64,000 nt of DNA from Aquarana catesbeiana. Taxonomy: Eukaryota; Chordata; Amphibia; Anura; Ranidae. The notes under the pieces are model-generated. The model saw only the letters and a list, made by a program, of their open reading frames with translations, searched no databases and was not told the DNA's origin. Location: contig NC_133330.1 in the NCBI RefSeq assembly GCF_042186555.1, forward strand, positions 342,437,911 through 342,501,910, in the 5' to 3' direction. The translations under genes and the position numbers were made by a program. This document shows, piece by piece, positions 13,001 to 25,000 of the stretch. Each line of letters begins with the position of its first letter. Position 1 is the first letter of the stretch.

Positions 13001-16000
13001 CATCTGGTGATAAGGGCGCATCTGGTGATGACAAGAGGTGGATCTGGTGATGACAAGGGGAGGATCTGGTGATAAGGGGCGGATCTGGTGATAAGGGGCG
13101 GATCTGGTGATAAGGGGCGGATCTGGTGATAAGGGGCGGATCTGGTGATGACAAGGGGTGGATCTGGTGGTAAGGTGGGGATCTGGTGGTAAGGGGGGGA
13201 TCTGGTGGTAAGGGGGGGATTGGATGCTAAGGGGTGGATCTGGTGATAAGGGGTGGATCTGGTGATAAGGGGTGGATCTTGTGATGACAAGGGGTGGATC
13301 TTGTGATGACAAGGGGTGGATCTTGTGATGACAAGGGGTGGATCTGGTGGTAAGGGGCAGATCTGGTGATAAGAGGTGGATCTGGTGCTAAGAGGCGGAT
13401 GTGGTGGTAAGGGGCGGATCTGGTGGGAAGGGGCAGATCTGATGAGGCTAAGGGGTGGACTCGATAAGGGGTGGATCTGGTTGTCTGGGGCGGATATGGT
13501 GATGCTAAGGGGTAGACATGATAAGCAGCGGATCTGGTGGTAAGGGGCAGATCTAGTAGTAAGGGGCGAATCAGGTGGTAAGGGGTGGATCTGGTGACGC
13601 TAAGGGGTGGACTTGACAAGGGTCGGATCTGGTGGTAATCTGGTGGCGCCCTACTGACCGACTCCTTCCACTGCCCTACTGACCGACTCCATCCACTGCC
13701 CTACTGACCGACTCCATCCACTGCCCTACTGACCGACTCCATCCACTGCCCTACTGACCGACTCCATCCACTGCCCTACTGACCGACTCCATCCACTGCC
13801 CTACTGACCGACTCCATCCACTGCCCTACTGACCGACTCCATCCACTGCCCTAATGTCCCACTCCGTCCACTGCTAAGGTAGGTTAAATTTATGTTTTTA
13901 CAGTGACATTTGTTATATTTCTCTTAATTTCCTTATTATTTAGTTAAGACTTGCTAGTTAATTTCTTACAAGAAAAAAAAAGGGGGGGGGGGCACCAAAC
14001 CCTGGTGATCTTTGATCTCTTTCATGTTATTCAGGTGAATCTCCACCTTTCAAAGGTTGCCTACCCCTGCTCCAGGGTAGAACTGGAGAGGTATGTCAAA
14101 ATCTTCTGAATTATCCTCTCAATATGAATATAAAGATCTGAAATAACTCTTTAGCCACTTGGAGTATCTTGGCACGTGGTGAAAGCGATGGTTGGTGAAG
14201 TGGGGGGGGCCCCAGGTCAACTTTTGCATCGGGGCCCACAAGCTTCAAGCTACTCCTCTGGCCTGATATCACCAATTCCGACCCTTCTGTACAATATGCA
14301 GTCAGGGTACAAGTGAGGACACCTCTGATGGGACAATTTTCAGGTGATTCTCTATTTTAGGACTCTGACACCTCAGTGGGGGTCGCAGTGATATTGGTAG
14401 TCACAGTTACCCCCCAGTCCTGCAGGTGGGGGGAGGGGTAGTGTGTACCAGGAACAGACAGGAAGAACCTGATATGCTGCCATGCTTCAGTGAGACGGCC
14501 TCTGTGTGATTACAATGCAAAGCGTGAAAAGCCTCTGCTTGTATTACAGGCTAAACAAACTGCATGCCGGCCGCCGCCATTAACCCCCGCAGTCCCAACC
14601 AGACAGGCCTGGGAATACACTGCTTTCACCAGGGACAGGGAGTCCACAGAGACAAGAAAACCTCCCAGAGGGTCCAACACTTCTTCTCTGTAAAGTGTAT
14701 GGAAAGGAAAAACTTTTTTAGTTTTTGGATGGAGTGTGGTGATTAGAACTCAGGTTTTTATTGCTGTCTGCGTCCCCACCGGGGAGATTCTCCCTATTTG
14801 TCCGGGTGTCACCCAGAAAGGAAGCGATGGGCAATCTAAAATGTTACTGGTGTCACCAGAAATCTTCCAATTGCTCCCTGACTTCCTGTCCGCCAATACA
14901 CAAAGTGACAGGAGATCTCCCCAACGGGATGCAGACACAAAAAACAATATCTAGATACAGTGCATCCGGAAAGTATTCACAGCGCTTCACTTTTTCCACA
15001 TTTTGTTATGTTATAGCCTTATTCCAAAATAGATCAAATGTATTATTTTCCTCAAAATTCTACAAACAATCCCCCATAATGACAACGTGAACGAAATTTG
15101 TTTGAAATCTTTGCAAATTTATTAAAAATAAAAAAAGGAAAAAAATCCCATGTACAGAAGTATCACAGGCTCCTCCCATGTACATAAGTATCACAGGCTC
15201 CTCCCATGTACATAAGTATCAAAGACTCCTCCCATGTACATAAGTATCACATGCTCCTCCCATGTACATAAGTATAACAGTCTCCTCCCATGTACATAAT
15301 CACAGACTCCTCCCATGTACATAAGTATCACAGGCTCCTCCCATGTACATAAGTATCACAGGCCCCTCCCATGTACATAAGTATCACAGCCTTTGCTCAA
15401 TACTTTGGTGGCCACTCTACCATACAGGCTTGATTGGTTCTGTGCTGCAGAGATGGTTGTTCTTCTGGAAGGTTCTCCTCTCTCCACAGAGAAACGATGG
15501 AGCTCTGTCAGAGTGACCATCGGGTTCTTGGTCACCTCCCTGACTAAGACCCTTCTTCCCCGATCGCTCAGTTTGGCCAGGCGGCCCGCTCTAGGAAGAG
15601 TCCTGGTGGTTCCAAACTTCTTCCATCTACGGATGATGGAGACCACTGTGCTCACTGGGACCTTCAATGCTGCAGACATTTTCTGTACCCTTCACCAGAT
15701 CTGTGCCTCCATACAATCCTCTCTCGGAGGTCTACAGACAATTCCTTGGACTTCATGGCTTGGTTTGTGCTCTGACATGCACTGTTACCTGTGGGACCTT
15801 CTATAGACAGGTGTGTGCCTTTCCAAATCATGTCCAATCAACTGAATTACCACAGGTGGACTCCAAGCAAGTTGTAGAAACATCTCAAGGATGATCACAG
15901 GAATCAGGAGGCACCTGAGCTCAATTCTGAGTGTCATGGGAGGAGCCTGTGATACTTATGTACATGGGAGGAGCCTGTGATACTTATGTACATGGGAGGA

Positions 16001-19000
16001 GCCTGTGATACTTATGTACATGGGAGGAGCCTGTGATATTTATGTACATGGGAGGAGCCTGTGCTACTTATGGACATGGGAGGAGCCTGTGATACTTATG
16101 GACATGGGAGGAGCCTGTGATACTTATGGACATGGGAGGAGCCTGTGATATTTATGTACATGGGAGGAGCCTGTGCTACTTATGTACATGGGAGGAGCCT
16201 GTGCTACTTATGTACATGGGAGGAGCCTGTGCTAATTATGTACATGGGGGGAGCCTGTGCTACTTATTTACATGGGAGGAGTCTGTGCTACGTATGTACA
16301 TGGGAGGAGCCTGTGCTACTTCTGTACATGGGAGGAGCCTGTGCTACTTCTGTACATGGGAGGAGCCTGTGCTACTTCTGTACATGGGAGGAGCCTGTGC
16401 TACTTATGTACATGGGAGAAGTCTGAGATACTTATGGACATATTTCTTCCTGTTGTGGAGACATAACAGAAATATGAGAGGAGATCTCTACAAGGTGAGA
16501 GAATTCTTCTCTCAGGCACTTATCACCAGATAAGGTGTCCACTCTGGAACATTTCTCCTCTCTTCCTGTTCTGGTGATAACTAACATTTTGGATTTCCCA
16601 TCACTTCCCATCCTTATGACAACAGCCAACAGGACATATAGAGGTTTATTAACTGGTTACCGCCTGGCCTATGGGTGAATGACGGCCTCTCATCAGTCTG
16701 GGAGAACATCATATGATGTCCTCCCGGATTGCGCCCCATGCACGGCCACAGGGGCCGCGCACTCTGTCACCGGCTGCATCTGATGACTGATCACTGTACC
16801 GGCCCGCTGTAAAAAAATGGGTTTTTTTTCCATACACCAGTCCATGTCCCTGATTATTTATTTTTTTCGTACACCAGTCCATGTCCCTGATTTTATTTTT
16901 TTTTTGTACACCAGTCAGTGTCCCTGATTTTTTTTTCCTACACCAGTTCATGTCCCTGATTTTATTTTATTTTTTGTACACCAGTCAGTGTCCCTTAACA
17001 GTGCCACACCCATTATATGATGATGCTGTACTGCACTGGTGATAGTAAAAAGAAAAGTGTTATTTTTTAATTTTATAAAAACTTATGATTAAAAATGGCA
17101 ACTGCAAAAAAACTCACTGTGCCTCTTACTAAATACCTTGGAGTGTCTACTTTCCAAAAAGGGGTAATTTGGGGGGATATTTGTACTGTCCTGGCATTTT
17201 CGGGCCTCAAGAAAAAAGATGCTGTCAGTACATCAGGATTAATCGGTTTTCAGATAGACTCACCGCCCACTTTATTAGGCACACCTTGCTGGTAGCAGGT
17301 TGGACTCCCTTTTTTAGGTACACATTGCTAGTCCTGGGTTGGACCCCCTTTTGCCTTCATTCTTGGTGGCATAGACACAACAAGGTGTTGGAAACGTTCC
17401 TCAGAGATTTTGCTCCATAGTGACATGATAACATCACGCAGTTGCTGCAGATTTGTCGGCTGCACATCCATGATGCCAAACTTCCATTCCACCACATCCC
17501 AAAGGTGCTCTATTGGATGAGATGTGGTGAGTGTGGAGGCCATTGGAGTACAGTGACCTCATTGTCCAGTGGTGAGATGATTGGAGCTTTGTGACATGGT
17601 GCATTATCCTGCTGGAAGGAGCCATCAGAAGATGGGGACACTGTAGTCATAAAGGGATGGACATGGTCAGCAACAATACTCAGGTAGTTTGTGGCGTTTA
17701 AACCGATGATCAATTGGTACTAAGGGGCCCAAAGTGTGCCAAGAAAATATCCCCCCCCCACACCATTACACCCCCACCACCAGCCTGAACCATTGATACA
17801 AGGCAGGATGGATCCATGCACCAAATTCTGACCCCACCATCTCAATGTCGCAGCTGAAGTCCAGACTCATCAGACCAGGCAACGTTTTCCAATCTTCTCT
17901 TGTCCAATGTTGGTGATCCTGTGCCAATTGTAGCCTCAGTTTCCTGTTCTTGGCTGACAGGAGTGGCACCCGGTGTGGTCTTCTGCTGCTGTAGTCCATC
18001 TGCTTCAAGGTTGGATGTGTTGTGCGTTCAGAGATGGTATTCTGCATACCTTGGGTGTAACGAGTGGTTATTTGAGTTATTGTTGTCTTTCTATCATCTG
18101 GAACCAGTCTGCCCATTCTCCTCTGACCTCAACAAGGCATTTTTTTCCACACAACTGCCGCTAACTGGATATTTTCTCTTTTCCCTACCATTCTCTGTAA
18201 TCCCAAGGGATGGCTGTGTGTGAAAATTCCAGAAATACTCAGACCGGACCGTCTGGCACCAACAACCACACCACGTTCAAAGTCCCTTAAATCCGATTTC
18301 TTCCCCATTCTGATGCTCGATTTGAACTTCAGCAAGTCGTCTTCACCACGTCTAGATGCTTACTGCCATGTGATTGGCTGATTTAGCAATTTGTGTTACC
18401 AAGCAATTGAACAGGTGTACCTAATAAAGTGGTCGGTGAGTGTATATCCCATAGTTTGTGTAACTTTCTGACAGACTAAATAATATACACTGATTTGGGT
18501 TATTTTCGATATTGAAGAGGTTAATACAAACGTTTGCAGCGGGAATGGCTCAGCATTCACACAAAAGTCATGAATAATATTGTAACGTGTGGGAAAGATT
18601 CCCTAACATTCAAACCTTAGAACAAAATAGTCTGAAGACCATTCAACCAGAAAAGTTGAAGGACTTTTATCCTCAGCAACTGCAGAGAGTGACCTGCTGC
18701 ACAAAACTGATACAAATGTTGCAGAGATGAAACTCAGTTGTTTGCTGGACTGAGACCTTCACAGATGAGGATCTGATCCCCTGCAGAGTTCCATCTCTAA
18801 AACATTGTATCAGTTTGTATATCAGATCAATCTCTGCATAGCCCATTCTTTCCAATGTCCTGGATGGAGCACAGAAATCTCTGTAAACCTTCCACACAGG
18901 ACTGAGGTCTCCATCATATTATCTCCTCATCTGGTCAAATGTTCTCACCAGAGTTCCTCCAGAGGTTGCTGAAGTTCCCTCATCTGTGACTGATTGACCT

Positions 19001-22000
19001 CCCATCAGATCAAACATGGACAGCTCTAATGCCACCTGGTAGAGCCATCAAACCAATCATCCTTCCCACTGATCACCAATGTAAGGAACATTCTTCCCAC
19101 TGATCACCAATGTAAGGAACATTCTTCCCACTGATCACCAATGTAAGGAACATTCTTCTCACTGATCACCAATGTAAGGAACATTCTTCTCCACTGATCA
19201 CCAATGTAAGGAGCATTCTTCTCCACTGATCACCAATGTAAGGAACATTCTTCCCACTGATCACCAATGTAAGGGACATTCTTCTCACTGATCACCAATG
19301 TAAGGAACATTCTTCCCACTGATCACCAATGTAAGGAACATTCTTCTCACTGATCACCAATGTAAGGAACATTCTTCTCACTGATCACCAATGTAAGGAA
19401 CATTCTTCTCACTGATCACCAATGTAAGGAACATTCTTCTCACTGATCACCAATGTAAGGGACATTCTTCTCACTGATCACCAATGTAAGGAACATTCTT
19501 CTCACTGATCACCAATGTAAGGGACATTCTTCTCACTGATCACCAATGTAAGGAACATTCTTCTCACTGATCACCAATGTAAGGAACATTCTTCTCACTG
19601 ATCACCAATGTAAGGGACATTCTTCTCACTGATCACCAATGTAAGGGACATTCTTCTCACTGATCACCAATGTAAGGAACATTCTTCTCACTGATCACCA
19701 ATGTAAGGAACATTCTTCCCACTGATCACCAATGTAAGGAACATTCTTCTCACTGATCACCAATGTAAGGAACATTCTTCTCACTGATCACCAATGTAAG
19801 GAACATTCTTCTCACTGATCACCAATGTAAGGAACATTCTTCTCACTGATCACCAATGTAAGGAACATTCTTCTCACTGATCACCAATGTAAGGAACATT
19901 CTTCTCACTGATCACCAATGTAAGGAACATTCTTCCCACTGATCACCAATGTAAGGGACATTCTTCTCACTGATCACCAATGTAAGGAACATTCTTCCCA
20001 CTGATCACCAATGTAAGGAACATTCTTCTCACTGATCACCAATGTAAGGGACATTCTTCTCACTGATCACCAATGTAAGGAACATTCTTCTCACTGATCA
20101 CCAATGTAAGGGACATTCTTCTCACTGATCACCAATGTAAGGAACATTCTTCTCACTGATCACCAATGTAAGGAACATTCTTCTCACTGATCACCAATGT
20201 AAGGGACATTCTTCTCACTGATCACCAATGTAAGGGACATTCTTCTCACTGATCACCAATGTAAGGAACATTCTTCTCACTGATCACCAATGTAAGGAAC
20301 ATTCTTCCCACTGATCACCAATGTAAGGAACATTCTTCTCACTGATCACCAATGTAAGGAACATTCTTCTCACTGATCACCAATGTAAGGAACATTCTTC
20401 TCACTGATCACCAATGTAAGGAACATTCTTCTCACTGATCACCAATGTAAGGAACATTCTTCCCACTGATCACCAATGTAAGGAACATTCTTCCTACTTA
20501 TCACCAATGTAATTCTTGTCACTTTGCCCACTCATTCATTCGGCTGCTGACATTGTACAATGTTGGGCTATTTTCTCTATTGGTGGAATGTTACATTTAT
20601 GCTGTGAAGGGTACTAGATAGAAGCTGACATTTCACACATCTTATTTGGTGACTTTGGTATAAATGAGACATTCGCAGACCTCATGGGGGGTAAATCTCC
20701 CCAGTGGGGGACACTGACAGGAGTTCCAACCCTTCCACATCCCATCCAAAAGGAAAAGACATTTTGTCTTCAGCCAATCACGGGAATTGTTTAAGATTTT
20801 TCTTGTTTGCTGAATATTGATTCTATTTTATAAATATTCATTTCGTGTTTTCAGAAAAAGTCAACTTTAATTCCCAATCAGAGTTCTAAAGACAACAAAT
20901 ACAAAAGGAAATGTATCTTCTATCCAGCAATGTCTTCCCCGCATGAGGTGGGGGGTATATATAGTTGGTTATATACAGGGGGGGTATATAGAGCTAGTTA
21001 TATACAGGGGGGTATATAGAGCTGGTTATATACAGGGGGGGTATATAGAGCTGGTTATACACAGGGGGGTATATAGAGCTGGTTATATACAGAGGGGGGG
21101 TATATACACAGGGCCGGATTAACATAGGGCTATTGAAGCTGCAGCTCCAGGCTCCTTACCTTAAGATAGGCCCATTTGCCAAAAAAAAAATTGGGGGGTG
21201 GGTAGCTGAGGACAAATATGGGGCTCCTATCACCTATGGTTCTGGAGATACGGGCCTCCTTGCGCAGCCTGTCAGAAGCTACATACAGAGCGGCCAGTTT
21301 AAATACAAGCTGGCACAAGTCTGTTTGCAGCAGATTGAGAGGATGAGCTCACAGAGCCTCTCCTCACTTCTTGTCAGAAGCACTGAGCTCAATGGACAGC
21401 CTGGAGCCTGCAGAGTATGACAGGCAGCACCGCCTATCAAACTCGCCTATTGATTTCAATGGGGCCACTCTACAACTGCAAGCCAAACTCACTCGCAGTA
21501 GCAGCATAGCCCAACAATGTAAAACTACCATTCAGCAATGTAAAAAAAAACCAAGGAGGTGGCAGGAGCACCTCATGAATACCTGTCAACTGCTGCTATA
21601 CCACTCATTGAAAAGCAATCCGCCACAGATCACTTTTCAGAGGGCAGTAAGCATTACTGCAAATGCGAAAGAAACTTGAAACACATCATCCATTTCACAC
21701 TCTCCACCAACCAGGTCACTCTCCACCAACCAGATCACTCCCCAGCCACTTCCCATGTAAGCCCCCTCCCTTCAACTTATACCACAGGTGACCATTTCCC
21801 AACCTGCAGATGACAGACCCAACTCCAAAAGATATCACTCTCAGTTATCCCCCCCCCCCCCTGATTGATATCCCTCCATGACCACCTCACACCCCCCAGT
21901 GGGGAGCCTTCCCTACCCACAGAATACAATACTCAGTGTTGCTAACTAGAGCTGTTTTAGGAAAAACCTGACAGGCTGGTTGTACTCAAGTCGATTAATA

Positions 22001-25000
22001 GATTGACTTGTGTACAACCAGCTAGCCAATACATAGATCAGCTATGGCTGGTCTCTGCTTAATTGGCTTAATTTCAATCCATGTATGGCCCACTTAACCA
22101 CTACGCAGTCCCTAAATATCCTTCCACAAACCTTTACATTTTTCCTTCCCAGATTCCTTCATCCTCCTCAACTGTACGTAGTGCCCACTGTCATACCCTC
22201 CGCACTCCTCTCCTATACATAGTGCCCCCTGTCATACCCCCCACAATCCTCTCCTGTACATAGTGCCCCCTGTCATACCCCCACAATTCTCTCCTGTACA
22301 TACTGCCCACTCTCATACCCCCCCCCCTCTTCTCTCCTATACATAGTGCCCCTGTCATACCCTCCACAATCCTCTCCTGTACATACTGCCCACTGTCCTA
22401 CACTTCTCTCCTGTACATACTGCCCGCTGTCATACCCTCCACATTCCTCTCCTGTACATACTGCCCACTGTCATACACTCCACACTCCTCTCCTGTACAT
22501 ACTGCCCACTGTCATACACTCCACACTCCTCTCCTGTACATAGTGCCCACTGTCATACCCTCCATACTCCTCTCCTGTACATAGTGCCCACTGTCATACC
22601 CTCCACACTCCTCTCCTGTACATAGTGCCCACTGTCATACCCTCCAAACTCCTCTCCTGTACATAGTGCCCACTGTCATACCCTCCATACTCCTCTCCTG
22701 TACATAGTGCCCACTGTCATACCCTCCACAATCCTCTCCTGTACATACTGCCCACTGTCCTACACTTCTCTCCTGTACATACTGCCCGCTGTCATACCCT
22801 CCATATTCCTCTCCTGTACATACTGCCCACTGTCATACACTCCACACTCCTCTCCTGTACATACTGCCCACTGTCATACACTCCACACTCCTCTCCTGTA
22901 CATACTGCCCACTGTCATACACTCCACACCCCTCTCCTGTACATAGTGCCCACTGTCATACCCTCCATACTCCTCTGCTGTACATAGTGCCCACTGTCAT
23001 ACCCTCCACACTCCTCTCCTGTACATAGTGCCCACTGTCATACCCTCCACACTCCTCTCCTGTACATACTGCCCACTGTCATACCCTCCACACTCCTCTC
23101 CTGTACATACTGCTCACTGTCATACACTCCACACTCCTCTCCTGTACATACTGCCCATTGTCTTACATTCCACACTCCTCTCCTGTACATACTGCCCACT
23201 GTCATATCCTCCACATTCCTCTCCTGTACATACTGCCCATTGTCTTACATTCCACACTCATCTCCTGTACATAGTGCCCACGGTCATATCCTTCACACTC
23301 CTCTCCTGTACATAGTGCCCACTGTCATATCCTTTACACTCCTCTCCTGTACATAGTGCCCACTGTCATACCCTCCACACTCCTCTCCCTCACCTGCACA
23401 TACTTCCCACTTTTATACCATCCATACTCCTCCCTTAAACCTCTTACCTACAAAAACTGTTCTTTAAACTTATATTGAATATCCTCAATGTTACCATCTC
23501 TAGAATGGGCACACTTTTTTAGTTTAACTAAAGGAAATCTTCTCAGTCCTCATATTTGTTCTGCCCATTATTAGAACTCATTTCATTTTGTGATTACTAC
23601 TATGATGTATAGAGGAACATGGAGGATGTCAGCTACCCCAAATATACCATGGGTAAAAAAAAGTGTCACAGAAAATATTTTTGAAATGTTGGCAACTGGG
23701 CACTGCCCAAGGGCCACCGGGTCAGTAGGGGGCCACATGAGAGGCTCCTGGGATCCTGTGATATTAAAGCGGTAGTAAACTTCGCTAACATTACTACTTT
23801 TTAGGGGCCCTGAGGTAGGTTCTGCCATAATGTACTAGAATGTACAGCATATTAGCACAAGAGGGAGCACTTACCTGTCAGACTGAGCCCTCCAGCGCTG
23901 TGATCAATCCGGCGGGTCCCGGGCACTTCCATCTTCACCCGACCTTTCTTCCGGGTTCTGTGCCCTCGTCACTTACCCTGGGCGGGCTGCGTTGCTGTCA
24001 CTCCCACACATCCGAATCCTCTCTCGCTTATCCCCCCTTCCTTACCCCTCACTCACCCCCCTCCCTTACCCCTTACTCACCCCCCTCCCTTACCCCTCAC
24101 TCACCCCCTCTCTCTCTCATCCCCCCTCCCTTACCCCTCACTCACCCCCCCTCCCTTACCCCTCACTCACCCCCCCTCCCTTACCCCTCACTCACCCCCC
24201 TCCCTTACCCCTCACTCACCCCCTCTCTCTCTCATCCCCCCTCCCTTACCCCTCACTCATCCCCCCTCCCTTAACTCTCTCTCATCCCCCCTCCCTTACC
24301 CCTCACTCACCCCCCTCTCTCTCTCATCCCCCCTCCCTTACCCCTCTCTCATCCCTCCTTTCTCTCTCTCATCCCCCCTCCCTTACCCCTCACTCACCCC
24401 CCTCCCTCACTCATCCCCCCTCCCTTACCCCTCACTCATCCCCCCTCTCTCTCATCCCCCTCCCTTACCCCTCACTCATCCCTCCTCCCTTACCCCTCAC
24501 TCATCCCCCTCTCAATCATCCCCCCTCCCTTACCCCTCTCTCATCCCCCTCTCTCTCACCCCCTCCCTTACCCCTCACTCACCCCCCTCCCTTACCCCTC
24601 ACTCACCCCCTCTCTCTCTCATCCCCCCTTCCTTACCCCTCACTCATCCCCCCTCCCTTAACGCTCTCTCATCCCCCCTCCCTTACCCCTCACTCACCCC
24701 CCTCTCTCTCTCATCCCCCCTCCCTTACCCCTCTCTCATCCCTCCTTTCTCTCTCTCATCCCCCCTCCCTTACCCCTCACTCACCCCCCCTCTCTCTCAT
24801 CCCCCTCCCTTACCCCTCATTCACCCCCCTCTCTCTCTCATCCCCCCTCCCTCACCCCTCACTCATCCCCCCTCCCTCACCCCTCACTCATCCCCCCTCT
24901 CTCTCATCCCCCCTCCCTTACCCCTCTCTCATCCCCCTCTCTCTCACCCCTCCCTTACCCCTCTCTCATCCCCAGTCTCTCTCTCTCTCTCACCCCTCCC

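Larger units (their letters stand above)
14958..16440 (-). mobile_element. Tc1-like transposon, internally deleted, arms expanded by a minisatellite
   Basis: The left terminus follows TA (14956-14957). It begins CAGTGCATCCGGAAAGTATT and continues TTTTTCCACATTTTGTTATG, the well-known Tc1-type inverted terminus. Only the N-terminal third of the transposase remains. The subterminal 28-bp segment containing CATGTACATAAGTAT is tandemly amplified on both sides in inverted orientation (15149-15385 and 15935-16437). The outer right terminus is not recognisable. Confidence 0.85.
16645..18530. repeat. Dispersed frog-type repeat hosting a Tc1 insertion
   Basis: The left part (16645-17256) contains TGGTTACCGCCTGGCC, CTTTCCAAAAAGGGG and CATTTTCGGGCCTCAAG. 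The right part (18443-18530) resumes with CATAGTTTGTGTAAC and ACTGATTTGGGTTATTTTC. I recognise these as consecutive parts of one dispersed sequence. The Tc1-like element at 17257-18442 interrupts it at a TA. Confidence 0.55.

Noticed and set aside
12151..13619. Minus-strand open frames with SAPCHHQICPMSPPDLPHV repeats
   Set aside because: 22-bp minisatellite; the peptide period equals the unit length in all frames. The Cys/His pattern imitates a metal-binding repeat by chance.
18673..18897. A 74-codon minus-strand open frame as a possible gene fragment
   Set aside because: It coincides with a palindromic MITE-like element and has no family similarity.
19040..20510. CRISPR-like array of 31-bp repeats
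   Set aside because: Units are directly adjacent with no variable spacers, and the sequence is vertebrate.
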